Origin: Eleusine coracana subsp. coracana
Taxonomy: Eukaryota; Streptophyta; Magnoliopsida; Poales; Poaceae
NCBI GenBank assembly: GCA_032690845.1
Contig: CM064430.1
Coordinates: forward strand, 48,643,882-48,707,881
Length of the DNA stretch: 64,000 nt
Direction: 5' to 3'
Shown: positions 32,636 to 45,460 of the stretch, piece by piece
Layout: each line of letters opens with the position of its first letter
How positions within the stretch are numbered: the first letter of the stretch is position 1
Position numbers and translations under genes: made by a program
The notes under the pieces: generated by a model
Seen by the model: the letters and a program-made list of their open reading frames with translations, nothing else
Told to the model about the DNA's origin: nothing
Databases searched by the model: none

Positions 32636-35600
32636 ATGGGTGCCCTTTACACCTCTCATTTTTCTGTTCCTGATGTCTCATTTGTACCTCAGCTATCTAT
32701 GAACCTTCTTTCTGTTGGTCAAATCACCGATCAAAATTGTTTTGTTGGATTTGATGACTCATCTTGTTTTGTTCAGGATCGGCAAACAGGAGCTGTGATT
32801 GGGATTGGCCATCACCGTAGAGATTCTTCCAACCTCTATGTCTTGGACACCTTGCGACTTCCTTCATCCGCTCGCATGTCTTCCATCGCTTCGTCAACCA
32901 CCTCATCCTTTGCCAAGTGGCATCATCGTCTGGGTCATCTTTGTGGGTATCATTTGTCCACACTAATAAATAGCGGTTGTTTAGGTCCAACATCTATCGA
33001 GTCTAGTTTTCATTGTAAAGGTTGTAAACTTGGAAAACAAATACAACTTCCATATCATTCTAGTGATTCTCATTCTTCTAGACCTTTTGATCTTATTCAT
33101 TCAGATGTATGGGGTCCAGCACCTTTTGCTACTAAATCTGGTCATAAATATTATATCATTTTTATTGATGATTATTCTCGATATACTTGGATCTATTTCA
33201 TGAAACACCGCTCTGAGTTACATTCTATTTATCAGTCTTTTGTTCGCATGGTTCATACTCAGTTTTCCACACCTATTAAAGTTTTTTGCTCTGACTCTGG
33301 TGGTGAGTATTTATCTCATAGGTTTCGCCAGTTCTTGACCACAGAGGGTACGCTTGCTCAACTCTCATGTCCAGGAGCTCACGCTCAGAATGGTGTTGCT
33401 GAGCGAAAGCATCGACATCTTATAGAAACTGGACGAACATTGTTGATTGCCTCTTTTGTTCCCTCCCACTTCTGGGGTGAGGTAGTTTCTACAGCTGTAT
33501 ATCTCATCAACCGACAACCCTCATCCAAATTATCTAGCAAATGCCCAGGTGAAGTCCTTTTTGGTACTCCTCCTAAGTATGATCACCTACGGGTTTTTGG
33601 CTGCACATGCTATGTTCTGCTTGCGCCTCGTGAGCGAACTAATCTGACAGCTCAGTCGGTTGAGTGTGTTTTTCTAGGCTATAGTTCTGAACATAAGGGT
33701 TATCGCTGTTATGACCCTTCCACCCGCCGTATTCGTATTTCTAGAGATGTCACTTTCATTGAGCATTGTCCTTTCTTTTACAACTTATCACAATCCTCCT
33801 CTTCTCCAATAGAGTCCACATCCTTTATGTGTCTTCCAAATGTTCTACATGATGATTCTTCCACCCTGCCACCATCTCCACCAATTAACCCCATTCCTAT
33901 CTCACCTCCAGAACCACCATCCACACTCTATTCATCCAAACCACCTGTTATTCACACTTACACACGTCGTTCTCCTCAACTCATTGAGCTTCCGCCTAAT
34001 CCTCCATCTTTGGCTAGTTCCCCTGCTCCTGTTGATGCCTCCACTAACACTAATGAGTCAAATATTATTTCTGATGAAACATAGGTTAATGGATAATCTT
34101 CGTGATCGTACCAACTTGGAACCTCCTGACAGATTTGGTTATCCACGTGTGAACAACAGACGTGTTGGTGCTATCCTTCATGAGCCAAAAACTTACAAGG
34201 AAGCTTCCAACATTTTGGAATGGCAGCTTGCCATGTCAGACGAGCTTGCTGCCCTAGATCGTACATGTACTTGGGATATTGTACCATTGCCTTCTTATGC
34301 AGTACCTATTTCAAGTAAATGGGTGTTCAAGGTTAAGACTAAGTCCGATGGCTCTATTGAGAGATACAAAGCCCGTCTAGTTGCTAGAGGTTTTCAGCAA
34401 ATTCATGGACTTGATTATGATGAGACATTTGCTCCAGTTGCGCACATGACCACTGTTTGTACTTTGATTGCAGTAGCTGCCATTCGCTCATGGACTATAT
34501 CACAGATTGATGTAAAAAACGCCTTCCTTCATGGTGATTTACATGAAGAGGTATATATGCAGCCCCCTCCAGGAGTTGATGCTCCTTCAGGACATGTTTG
34601 TCAGTTACGCCGTGCATTATATGGCCTTAAACAAGCTCCACGTGCATGGTTTGAGCGTTTCGTAGCTGTCATAAAGGCTGCTGGATTTTCATCTAGTGAC
34701 CATGATCCTGCCTTATCCATTCACTTGTATTCACGTGGTCGTACTTTGCTACTTCTATATGTTGATGATATGCTAATTACGGGTGATGATCCTGAACACA
34801 TTTCTCTTGTGAAGAATCAGTTGAGTGAACAATTTCAAATGTCTGACTTAGGTCCTCTCAGCTATTTCTTGGGCATCGAGGTTACACACTCCACAAAGGG
34901 TTATCATCTTTCTCAGTCCAAGTATATACAAGATCTTATTGACCCTTCTGGTATTACTGACAGTCAGATAGTTGCAACACCTATGGATCTTCATTTGCAG
35001 CTTCGATCTGATGATGGTGCACCTCTTGAGGATCCCTCTCGCTATCGTCATATTGTGGGTAGTCTGGTCTATCTTACTCTCACAAGACCTAATATCGCTC
35101 ATGCAGTTCATATATTAAGCCAGTTTGTGACAACTCCCACCTCAGTCCATTACAGTCATCTCCTTCATGTGTTGTGATACTTGAGAGGTACACCTTCTCG
35201 TGGCTTGTTTTATGATCACAATAGTTCCCCTCAGCTTCTTGCTTATTTGGATGCCACTTGGGCAAGTGATCCAATAGAGCGTCATTCTGTCATTGGTTAT
35301 TGTATTCTTCTTGGGTCCTCTCTTCTTGCATGGAAGACCAAGAAGCAAACTGTTGTGTCCAGACCTAGTACAGAGGTAGAACTTCACGCCCTTGCCTCTA
35401 CCACAGCTGAGATTATATGGCTTCGCTGGTTGTTGGCTGATTTTGGTATTTCTTGCGACTCCCCGACACCTCTTCTATGTGATAATACTGGAGCCATACA
35501 AATTGCCAATGATCCTGTGAAACATGGCCTTGCCAAACATATTGGTGTTGATGTCTCCTTTACCCGATCTCATTGCCATCAGAAGACAATTGCTCTTCGA

Positions 35601-35705
35601 TATGTGCCCTCGGAATTGCAAGTTGCAGATTTTTTCACTAAAGCACAAACTCGAGAGCATCATCAGCTTCATTTGCTCAAACTCAATGCTTTGGATCCGC
35701 CTTGA
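32636..35705 (+). pseudogene. Copia-2 pol (integrase, RT, RNase H), broken
   Basis: The integrase zinc site is HHRLGHLCGYH...CKGCKLGK, and the catalytic core shows HSDVWGP, SDSGGEY (usual TDNG/SDNG Asp kept, Asn to Ser) and GVAERKHRH, in the frame 32636-34084. A frame change follows near 34085. Reverse transcriptase continues with WVFKVKTKSDGSIERYKARL, IDVKNAFLHG and YVDDMLITGDD (about 34340-34790). A TGA at 35176-35178 splits HVL and YLRGTPS, and RNase H follows (YLDATWASDP, LLCDNTGAIQIAND, HIGVDVSFTRSH) to 35705. In RNase H the usual STEAEY is STEVEL. The order integrase-RT-RNase H shows copia. Inactive. Confidence 0.9.
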
Positions 35706-35725
35706 GTTTGAGGGGGGGGTGGGGG

Positions 35726-35824
35726 TGTTAAGGCCCATACTACATAGGCCCATACTTATGGTTACATATACTGCTGTCCATCCTAATGTTGGATGATTCT
35801 AGTCTAATCCCGAGGTTAGTAACA
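35726..35824 (+). repeat. Copia-2 3' LTR
   Basis: 99 bp, matching the left LTR apart from one lost 10-bp repeat unit and scattered changes, ending GTTAGTAACA before AGATA. Confidence 0.9.
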
Positions 35825-37160
35825 AGATACACTAGAAGAACCACTTTTCCAAAAGGAAATATAAATTTGAATTTTTTTTTTCGGAACAAGGTTGGGTGTA
35901 TAATCATGACCTTTTGATTTTTTTATTCACCAGAGAGTATGTGACTTCTCATTCATCAGTTTCACCTGTTTCAAACTCAGATAATATTTCTTTGATTACT
36001 TCAAGTTACCCTGGCCATGCCCCCCCCCCCCCCCCAAAGGCTGGAATTAACCTTTAGTCTCACATTCTAAGTTGCTTAATAAGCACTTTTACAGTAATGG
36101 AAGTCAAATTGATCTACTCAGAAAGAAAAAACAGAGACTGTTGCATGCTTCCTTACTATTTTTTAGTACTAGGAGAGTGACCAGTGTGTCTTTGGATCCC
36201 TAGTTCGTCCAGAGTAAAAGGAACTGATTACTGATGGTATGCTGAGTTTAGTTGTTTTTTACCTTCATGTCATATGAACCCTTTCCATTTTGTGCTTTGG
36301 GTGATTCCTTTTTGCAATTCGCTGTGGGCTGAAAATTTCTCTTCTTAAACTAGCACGTTGCTATGGGCAAAAAATGCATCGTATGTTTGGAGGGGGAAAC
36401 ACGAAAATGATTTGCAGGCAGAAACAAGCTAAATTTTACAAAAGATTAGGTTTCGTCCCAAAAACAAAGCAGGGCACAGGACGCTCCTGCACGGGAGGGG
36501 AAATGGCATACTTCAACCTAAATACAGTACCAGATAGTGAGGAAGGCTAAGAGCATAACTTACCTCGATCTCTCATAGTTTGTCGAGCTACGTGGCACAT
36601 CAGGAAGCCGCTACTGCCGCCACGCCAGAGACAAGACTTCAGACCTGACATCTGCACAGCGAACCTGAACCCTGACGAGCGCCGGCCAGCTGAAAGCCTG
36701 CTATCCGGAGCTCGTAAGGCTACAATGGTTACGTGAGCATTTCGTCGAGCATCTCGTGAGCAGCAACTCACCTAGTCACCTGGTCCATTGGAGGCAGCAA
36801 GTCCAGGCAGCTGTGCCTTTACATTTGCCTAGAGTCCGTCGGTCGAGCCATAGGGCAGATCCCAACCAACCTTGCGCTACAGGATACGAACCAGCAGCCA
36901 CGTAGGGGAGTCCTTCGCCGCCGGCGCCCGCAGCTGGGAGCAGAGGGAAGAAGTGCTGGCGGGATGCAACCGTTGGTGTTTACCATTTGAGTCCTGTTCG
37001 GCCCTTGCATTGCATTGCGCTCTTTGCCCAGATGGAACTTCTGCCACGGCGACGGGTGGAAACAGATGTTTTTTATAACACATAACTGTATTTCTAGATA
37101 AGAAAAACATAGTACAATGACACATACTGACATACCAAATACAGATATGTACAGTAAGGC
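35825..37160. other. Intergenic; possible minus-strand exon at 36560-36670
   Basis: Mostly without coding signal; a poly-C run lies at about 36019-36034. On the minus strand a short frame, MSGLKSCLWRGGSSGFLMCH onwards, ends at a good splice-donor-like GAG/GTAAGT near 36565. It could be a first exon of a small gene or of a captured fragment, but no matching downstream exon was found and I cannot name it. Confidence 0.3.
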
Positions 37161-37743
37161 TTAGGGCTCGTGTGGGAACCGTAATCCCTGCGGGAATCCC
37201 GGCCCATTCCTGGGGAAGTCGGCCCGCCCGGGAAACAGTTCGGGGGAATCCCCGTTGGCCTTTGGAAGTCCATCGTCACGGGGGTAGCCTGCCCCGGGTT
37301 CGACCTATTTCTCGAGGAAGGAAAAAAATGTCTCCGATGACAGGAAAACAAATCCCTCGCTCGCCAGATCTCGCGACGTCGCCACTGTCGCCGAACGACG
37401 CCGCCGCCACCTCTCCTCGTCAAATCTCACGAGGCCGCTACCTCTCCTCCCCCGACTGAGCAACGCCGCCGCGTTCTCTTCCCGACCTCGCACCAACACT
37501 GATGCCTCTCTCCTCGGACCTCGTGATGCCGCCTACTCTCCCTCGACCTTGCACTGACGTCGACGTCTCTCTCCTCCGACCTTGCGATGCCGCCGCCTCT
37601 CCCCTGACCGAATGACGCCGCCGCCTCCTCTCCTCCTCCGACCGAGAGACGCCGCTGCCTCCTCTCTCTTGACGATGCGCCGCCGCCTCGACGTCGTCGG
37701 ACGCCTCCGAGCTGCACCAGCTCAGACCATAATGATGGTGCGT

Positions 37744-37787
<44 letters not shown>

Positions 37788-40700
37788 CCAATCTCTCTCT
37801 TTCTCTCTCTGATCGAATCTCTCTTTTTCTCTGATCCAATCTGACCATGCTCTCAGATCCGGGGACAAGGATGACATTTTCTTGGGCAGCTGCAGCGGCA
37901 AGCACCGGCCGGACTTGAGACGTTGCTTATCGCCTTCGCTACTCAAGACACCTTCTCTCTCAAGATTCGGTTGCATCTCAAGACCTATGTGTGAGTCAAT
38001 ACTCTCACTCCTTTGCCCCCTCACTTGATTTGGTTCTAAGAAATATCTTTGCTCGCCTAGGCCAATTGTTGGATACGTAGGTGCTTGCTCTATTTTTTTA
38101 TGCTCTGATCTGACAAGGAGAAGCCCTATTTCTATGATTTTGTGCAATTCGAGTGGTAGAAGTTGAGGTTCTATGTCTGTTAGCTACAACGATTAGTTTC
38201 TTTTTCCAGATGTTCATTTTCTCATGTTCCTGTCAAAACTGAATTACACGATCATTTCAGAATGCTGATTTTTTTCATAGATAGCTCCAATAGGAAACGA
38301 ATAGGCAAAGAGCACAATGTCAACTAGCTTAGCAAATGCTTTATAACTCTAATGTGCACTGATACAGAGGCTTCTAGTGTGCAAATGATAAACATATAAT
38401 TAAACAAACAACTAGCCTAGAAAACTGCTCATTTTAGTTGATTTTATGGCAATCTGACATGTTATATAAGACTTCGATTCATGCAGAAATAGAATGGCAC
38501 AACTTCCAAATATATGAGCAATATGAGCTTGATTGGCTGATATGTTATACGGCAATATGAGCTTGATTTGCTAGCATGGAACAATCTTTCTTGACTGATC
38601 CAGAGCTTTCTTGGCAGTAGAAGTCTGCTATTAGCAGAGTTACCAAACTGTGAAGTGTTTTAGTACTAGCACTGGGTGTAAATAGCTATTAATTTTGAGA
38701 TTATTTCATGGTTTGCAGATGTGATATAAGGGAAGCGAAATGAGAAGTTGAACACACGTGTGTAGTTAGGCAAGTGTTGGAAATGATTTTGTTTTACTAT
38801 TTTTGCTTTTTTATTTTCTACAAAAGTGATCAACTGTTGGTTTTGCTGCAGGGAGACAGTTGTTGGATCTGTACCTGACCAAACAATTGCCATTCAAGGA
38901 ACTTGACCAAGCTATTGCAGTTCAATAGGGAGACATGTCTTGTTTGTGTTGGCAGTCATCTGAGCTTTGGATCATATTGATTGAGCACTCTCCTATAACT
39001 TGATGGTTATACAGAGACCGTTCAGAGATTATCGTTTGTGTTGACAGTATTGTTTGTGTTGAGCACTCTCCTATAACTTGAGCACTCTCCTATAACCTGA
39101 CCAAGCAGTCTTGTTTGTGTTGGCAGCCATTCAAGGGACTTGACCAAGCTATCTGCCGATGTAGTTGTTCAGAGATTATTTTAGCACCTTTTCAAGTTTC
39201 CTGATTTTTTTAGACAAGTTTTGTATACCGTGATGAACTCATGCAATATATGGTGTATTATTTAGCTGTTGTAACATTATTTTAACAAGCAGTGCGTTGT
39301 TTTGCAAAATTATTTTACGTCTATGAATTTTTCTTAGCGTTTTTCTGATTTTTCAAGTTATTTTTGAATTTGCCTAGGTATATGTCCTTTCTCCCAAACG
39401 CCCACAGGGGAAACATGGATAGACGAGGAAGCACGCACGCGGGGGGCGGGGGTGGCAGGGGACATCCCGTCGGGGGTTCCCACCCGGGACAGCGCACCCT
39501 AGCTGCCAAACTAAGGGTGCCCGGGGCAGGGGCTCCCGTGCGGGGAAATCCCTGCACACTCCCACCCCGGGCCGCACGGTCCCCTACGGGTTGTCCATCC
39601 ATGGATGCATTTAGGAGCCGAGGCGATGCCAGGGAAAGAATCAGGAATTTCGAAAACATGCCAGGAAAGTTAACAAATAAAAAACTACTTTGAGAATTCA
39701 GGGAAAAACAATAAAAAGCTTAAAAAATTCATAATAATCAGGATAAATTTGTTAATACCATCATCATTTTAACAAGTAAATTTCTATTTCCACAAGTACA
39801 TGCCTCATTTTGACAAGCAAATAAACAATGCACCAGTCAATGGGTTATTTTGATAAGCAAATTATAAATCATCCAAAGCTCAAGTAGACATGCAAGACCA
39901 ATCACAACATAATCACAACTGCTTATTAAATTACAAGAGATTGCTCCATGAAAGATCCAAAGCTTAGCAGGCTGACAACACAAACAAGTTCCTCTCCCTG
40001 TTGAATTGCAACAACTTGGTCAGGTTCCTACTCAATTGCAATTGCTTTGTCCTACAACAAAATCAACAGTTGCTCAGCAGGTCATTTTGACAATCAAATA
40101 AATCATTCACACCATGTAGCAGACACCAAACAATGCTAAAATCTGTTCTTTCAGACATGTTATTAGTTTGAGAACAAGTAGGCTAATGGCTAAAAACCCA
40201 TGGTCATATGAAACACCCGGTGCTAGTACTAAAACAGTTCACACTTTGGTAACTCTGCTAAGCTGCAAAATTGAACCTTATTTCAAACAATTCTGACAAT
40301 GGTATTGTTGAGAACATCATACACATAATAGAATTGTTATTAGCAATATCAGGTGGTTCTGATTTCCTATTAATTTTTTTAGGCATGAACAGAACTGACA
40401 ATCAGAAAAAAATAGCATAGGAATAAAATTGTAACTTCACGAGTTCAGTTTCAGAGTGCAAAAGTGCAGAGCTTCAGTTTGCAAGGATACTGGATTGTGA
40501 GTAAATAAAGACATGACAAGTAGGACGATAGGTAAATTGACTAAAGAACGGTTGCTTATCAAATGCATTACAACGCAAAGTCAGTAATTTTCAGTTGTAC
40601 TTTCTACCAGAACTACAGTTGCATCACTGAATCTTTGCAATATATGAATAAGTAAATATTCAGATAATTTTCTGCTCTAACTAACATAATCGAGAGCTAC

Positions 40701-41806
40701 TTCAAAAACTTCTCTCCAATAGAGGATGAACTAACATGTATGGTAGTTAACTCAAAAGAAGCAAGAATGCATGTTTTGATACAAAGGACTCGTAAACCCC
40801 CCAAAAAAAGGATGCATGTTGCAAGAACAATTAGAACAGAACCGAATAAGGGCCCATTCCTATCAGTGGGTGCTAGAGCAAGAAGCTTTCTCTGTACAGA
40901 GATATATATTACTGCAAACTAATCCAGTCCTATCAGCGCATGGCATATCAACTTGTTTAAAGCTATCTGAAGTTCTGATTCCTCGTCTCAGATGTACTGT
41001 ATGTATGATGTTCCCAATAATACTATTGTCAGATTCAACCGGGGACTGAACTAGCGTGATAGAAACAGTGTGATGCAGATATGCTACTACTACAGCTAGG
41101 CAGGTGACCAATCATGAGATGAAGGGGAGGGAAGGAGGAAGAGAGATGGGGACCGGGAAGGGTGATGGATTACCTGGGCGACTTGTTGTCCTAGATCGTG
41201 CCGGTGTTGAGCGGATCAGAGAGAGGTGGCGAGAGCAAGACTGACAGCAGCGGCAGTGCTCAGTTGGGGAAGGAGAGGCGGCGGCGGTGCAAGATCTACC
41301 AAGGAGAGGATGCGGCGAGGTCGCTCGGTCGGGGAAGAGGCGGCGGCACGTTGCGAGGTCCGGGGAGGAGAGGCGACGGCGTCACACGTGGTGTTGGGAG
41401 AGGAGGAGGCGGAGATGTTGTTCAGTTGAAGAGGAGAGGCGGCTGCGTCGCTCGGCCGGGAGAGGAGAGGCGACGGCGGTACGAGATCTGGCAAGGGGAG
41501 GTGGCGGCGGCGCGAGATCTGGCGAGGGGAGGCGGCAGCGGCAGCAGCGCTTGGTCGGGGGAGACGAGGCGAGCGACGGCGGCGTTGCGAGTGAGCGTGG
41601 GAGGAGGCGAGTGAGGTTTCCTTTCCCTGGGTTACAACACGATTTTTCTGTTCTGGGGAAAAAGGCCAAACCCGGAGCGGGCCTTCCTGCATTGCTAGGC
41701 TCCTAAATAGCATGATGGGCTCCCCCGGGCCGCCTTCCCTGCGGGTGGCTTCCCCGGGATCGGGCTGGAATCCCCGCCGGGATTGGAGTTTCGAAAGGAG
41801 GCCTAA
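37161..41806. repeat. 4.6-kb imperfect inverted repeat of GC-rich-ended elements
   Basis: The left arm (37161 to about 39400) and right arm (about 39605 to 41806) are inverted copies of each other, diverged by indels. Matching landmarks are the outer ends (TTAGGGCTCGTGTGGGAAC against TTAGGCCTCCTTTCGAAAC read inward) and GAGTTACCAAA...TTTTAGTACTAGCAC at 38638-38675 against the complement of 40215-40255. A third landmark is GGGAGA...CTTGTTTGTGTTG near 38930 against the complement near 39990. Near each outer end lies a CG-rich block of CGCCGCCGC/CTCTCCTC repeats, which makes artefactual arginine-rich frames. The centre (about 39403-39600) is GC-rich. Each arm may be one complete non-autonomous DNA transposon. 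No transposase was seen. Confidence 0.7.
37747..37784 (+). repeat. (CT)19 microsatellite
   Basis: CT dinucleotide tract within the left arm of the 37161-41806 inverted repeat. Confidence 0.95.
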
Positions 41807-42377
41807 GGATAAAGGGACTGTATCCTTACTGCACAGGAGCCCCAAACAGAAATAAAAAATACATCCAGGTCCCTATCCTCTGTGCAGCTGTGCTTGCTGA
41901 AAACACCATGGATCTTCGTCGCCGGCCACCATCGTGGACGAAGACACCACGAGCATCTCGTACCAGAAGAAGCCCCGTTGCACAAAGGCTTTGAAAAGAG
42001 CCGCAGTAGGTGAAGCCGTAGCCCATATGTTGAAGACTTGAAGGTACAAAAAATATCGGCCATATGTAAATTATGCAAAAGGCTGAAATAGCCTTTTTCA
42101 TCATCTAAAAATATATAATTATCTTATATTCTGTGCCTTCAATGAACGAATTTATAAAACAATGCAACCCAGACTATTTTCATAGCTTGAATGTATGACA
42201 AAAATATTTTCATGTGTCCCCAATATTCGATTCGGCAATCACCAAAACATACGAAACTAATTTTTGTACTCTTGTTTGGGATCCTCAGAAACGGAACAAG
42301 GCGGCGGTATGATATCTGCGGAGACGTGGCCCTATATTTTTCTTTTTACCATTCGTGGAATTCTGGCTAGCAAGGAA
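41807..42377. other. Gene-free sequence left of Copia-3
   Basis: Nothing recognisable was found. Its right edge joins 49480 onwards when Copia-3 is removed (shared AGGAA). Confidence 0.4.
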
Positions 42378-42891
42378 TGTTGGTTTAGTTTTCTGTTGAC
42401 CGACAAGTCAACAACAGATCCGAAAATAGGAAATTTTATCTCCTGTGGATTTTGGATCTGGCCAACTAATTTGTTTTCGTTTTTGTGCCTTGATCGGGAG
42501 GTAAGTTAGAGATAGAAACGGACAAGGCCCCGTGACTACAGTGTTATATAAAGGAGGCATCACCCTAGGGCAAAATCATCCAATCTTAGTCCACCTAACC
42601 GATCGTTGAGGGCACTAGAAGTCACGGAAGACCGTCGTCCAGCCCAAGGGCGTCGCCACTACCGCCCCGAAGGTCTTCGTCCTTACAAGAAGACCCTCAA
42701 GGAGCGCCTATGCTACATCCCCGACGACGCCCTCATCACCGAGTCTCCCACCTCTGCACCGACGTCAATGGACTCCTCCACCAACGCCGATAACAGATCG
42801 AACCTACTATTCCGCATTAGTTTTAGTTTATTAGATGTGATCTTAATTGACTAGATGATTCTATTTGATTAAGTGTTAATTAGTTCTAACA
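42378..42891 (+). repeat. Copia-3 5' LTR
   Basis: 514 bp with a TATATAAAGG promoter motif near 42544; a degenerate tRNA-Met-like site (ATTGATATCAGTTAGC) follows at about 42892-42907. Confidence 0.9.
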
Positions 42892-42907
42892 ATTGATATC
42901 AGTTAGC

Positions 42908-44590
42908 CTTAATCTAGTCGATTAGATCAACTAGTTTAAGTTAGAAAGGTTCGGTTAATGCTAGATCAGATTCATGTTAGCTTATTTAAGTTCGATCTAG
43001 CTCTGTTAGAGGTGTTTATGTTTGATCTAGTCATGTTTTTAGCTAAGTTTTAATTCATCAGAATAGTACTCATGCCTAGACTAATTAGATCAGTACTAGA
43101 TTAGTTAGATCAGTAAGTTAAATTAAGATGTTTTAGTTTAGAATTAATGATGTTAGGGTTTTGGTTAAGACTATTTTAGGCCATGTCACAGATAGATCAG
43201 AAAAGGGGAGGGATTTGCGAAAAACCCGAATCGAATTAACACACGTAGACCCCTAACCCTAACCCTAACCCTAGATCTAAGAACCCTAACCCTAAGTTTA
43301 AGAGAGAACTCACCTCTCGGGCACTGTCGTTCAGAGCATAACGGCGTCCTCAGCTCCTCTCGTCGCGTCAATGGAGCCGCGTGCATCAGATCTACGCGTG
43401 CTCCGACGGGATCGAATCGGTCGCGCGGCATTAGAACTGCCCGCGCGCACGCTGGCCCGCTAGACCTCGCGCTGGCATCACCGTCGCCTGCCTTGTGCCA
43501 GTGTCGTCGTTGCCGTGCCGCCTCTCGGTCGCCGCTGCCGCATCAGACCTTGCGCGCGACGGACTCGCCTTAGGGTGCCACGACGGAGAAGCTTGATGGA
43601 GCCGCGCGCGATTTCTCGCATGCGTGCCCCGGCGAGCAGCTCCCCATAGCGCCACGACGGCCGGGCGGCGTCATCTTGCTCCTCAAAGTCGCCAGCATAC
43701 GGTGGCGGGAGGTGGAGAAGAGTGAGGTGAGAAAGAAGAGGGAGTGAGTTGCGGCGGGAGCAAGTGAGCGAATGGCTAGGGTTCTCACCCGCGCCAGGGT
43801 TTTGTTCCCACACCGAATGCTTGCCGCCGTTCATCTCATTCGACGGCTCAGATTAACATGGGGACAGGGGCGTGCTACGTGTGCATGGGCTAAATTGGCG
43901 GCCCGCCCGTGGGTGCTCTTGGCCCATTAGCTGGGCCTGTGTTGCGTGGGCTGTACTAAGCCAACCCCATCCAAGCCGCGGTGCCGCCTTAGCCGAGCCA
44001 AGCCGCGAGCTGCTGTTCGAGCCGAGCCACTGCTCGCTGGCTCTCGAGCTGTCTGCGCTGGGCCATTTTTCGGCTGGGCCACGCTCTGCACTTGGGCCGC
44101 TTGTCAGGCCTCGCTACGCGCGCGCGCTGGGCCGTACGGCTGCGCTCGTTCGCTGGGCCGCATGAACAAAATGAGTCCCTGGGGCCGAATTTTAATTCAA
44201 TTTTATTCATTAAGTTTTAAGTATTTCTTTAGTTAATGATTTAATTACCTTTCTAATCTTAGTTAAGTAATTTTATTTTAAGCTTAATTATTAAGTGTTG
44301 GTGTTTTAAGCTATTATATTTAAATTTTAAGTATTAATCCACCAATATACTTTGAAATGCCTCTAAATAAATGGAACCACCGAGAAGTTTATTTAGAGTG
44401 AACTTGTGATTATTTCTGACCACCGTTGTTTAATCATAAGTATTAAGATGAATTTTGTTTGTTTTCCCCACCGGTGATGCAAATTGAAATTCAATTGTAT
44501 GATTTTAATCAGACCACCGTAGGGTTATTTTCATGCACTTATTTGTATTTCATTGTATATGATTACTAAGTTGAGTTTATTTTGCTTTGC
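42908..44590 (+). other. Copia-3 leader with antisense gene-5'-end-like sequence
   Basis: The first 250 bp are AT-rich. From 43186 to 43870 the minus strand looks like the 5' end of a plant gene: AACCCTAGCC-type leader, GC-rich frame, then a donor-like GAGAGGTGAGTTCTC near 43310-43325, followed by TTAGGG-type repeats. CCCTAA hexamers run at 43256-43290. From 43870 to 44165 the plus strand carries about six GGGCC/TGGGCC motifs (site II type). An AT-rich stretch ending TTTTCAG at 44592-44598 looks like an intron acceptor just before gag. No known protein could be named. Confidence 0.5.
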
Positions 44591-44598
44591 TTTTCAGT

Positions 44599-45460
44599 GA
44601 GTAATGTTAATGTTGTTGCTTCCTACCTCAACAACATCGAGCCACTCAACGGAGCCAACTATCCGGACTGGAGGGGTAAGGTCATCACATGCTTGGCATG
44701 GAATGATCTCGATGTTGCACTGAGGGTGGATAAGCCTGCCGTCCCTACTAATGGAGCTGCACCTTCTCCCACTTTTGAGAAGTGGGAGAGATCTGATCGG
44801 ATGGTTACCATGGTTATTCTTTAGACCATAAGTCCTGGCATTAAGGGTGTCATCCCCACTAAGAATGCAGCTGGAGTTGATCTGACTGCTAGGGAGCGGC
44901 TGGCCATGATTGAGGAGAACTTTAAAAGCTCCTCTAAGACTTATGCTAGTACACTCATCATGAAGTTGGTGGGTTGTCAGTATAATGGTCAGACTGGCAT
45001 AAGAGAGCACATTCTTCATATGTGTGACATGGCCAATAAGCTTAAAGATATGAAGATGGAAATCTCTGATGGTTTCCTTGTTTATTTCATCATGACCTCA
45101 CTCCCGCCTCAGTATGCTCCATTTAAAATCAGCTACAACACCAACAAGAACACTTGGTCTATCACTGACCTTATAAGTTATTGTGTTGAAGAAGAGGAGA
45201 GGCTGAAAACTGAGAAGATGAAGGAGAATGTTGTGAACATGGTTGGCAACCTCAGTCTCAACAATACTCCTAAGAATCAGCATGAGGCAAGCAACAACAA
45301 GCAAGGCTAAAGGAAGAAGAAGAAGAATGGGAACAAGAATGGACCCAAGAACAACAACAACTTCAAGAACCACCAGTCTAAGGGTAGTAAGTCATGCTCT
45401 ATCTGTGGCTCGCCCAAGCACCTTCAGAAGGCTTGTCCAGGCTTTAAGGAGTGGTTGAAG
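44599..45460 (+). pseudogene. Copia-3 gag
   Basis: A UBN2-type capsid: YLNNIEPLNGANYPDWRGKV at about 44622, then LTARERLAMIEENFKSSSK and YNGQTGIREHILHM. A zinc knuckle CSICGSPKHLQKAC sits near 45396. In-frame stops at 44822 (TAG) and 45308 (TAA) interrupt it. The likely start lies upstream of the acceptor-like TTTTCAG, so the first exon may be in the leader. Confidence 0.8.

Larger units (their letters stand above)
31289..35824 (+). mobile_element. Copia-2: decayed Ty1/copia with ~100-bp LTRs
   Basis: LTRs at 31289-31397 and 35726-35824 begin TGTTAAG and end GTTAGTAACA. The flanks carry the target-site duplication AGATA (31284-31288, 35825-35829). A TGGTATCAGAGC primer site lies at 31398-31409, and a G-rich tract at about 35710-35725 precedes the right LTR. 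The LTRs differ mainly by one 10-bp unit, GGCCCATACT, present in an extra copy on the left. It inserted downstream of NLR2. The interior has a gag deletion, stops and frameshifts, so it is inactive. Confidence 0.92.

Noticed and set aside
35900..36034. Poly-C run and flanks as an origin or regulatory element
   Set aside because: A homopolymer run only; no supporting motif.
37438..38147. Arginine-rich frames near the (CT)n tract and their mirror at 41200-41850
   Set aside because: They arise from CGCCGC and CT repeats in the inverted repeat arms; similar frames on both strands show composition, not coding.
43256..43290. CCCTAA hexamers as an interstitial telomere repeat
   Set aside because: Only a handful of six-base units, not the CCCTAAA plant unit, and lying within a retrotransposon leader with gene-leader character.
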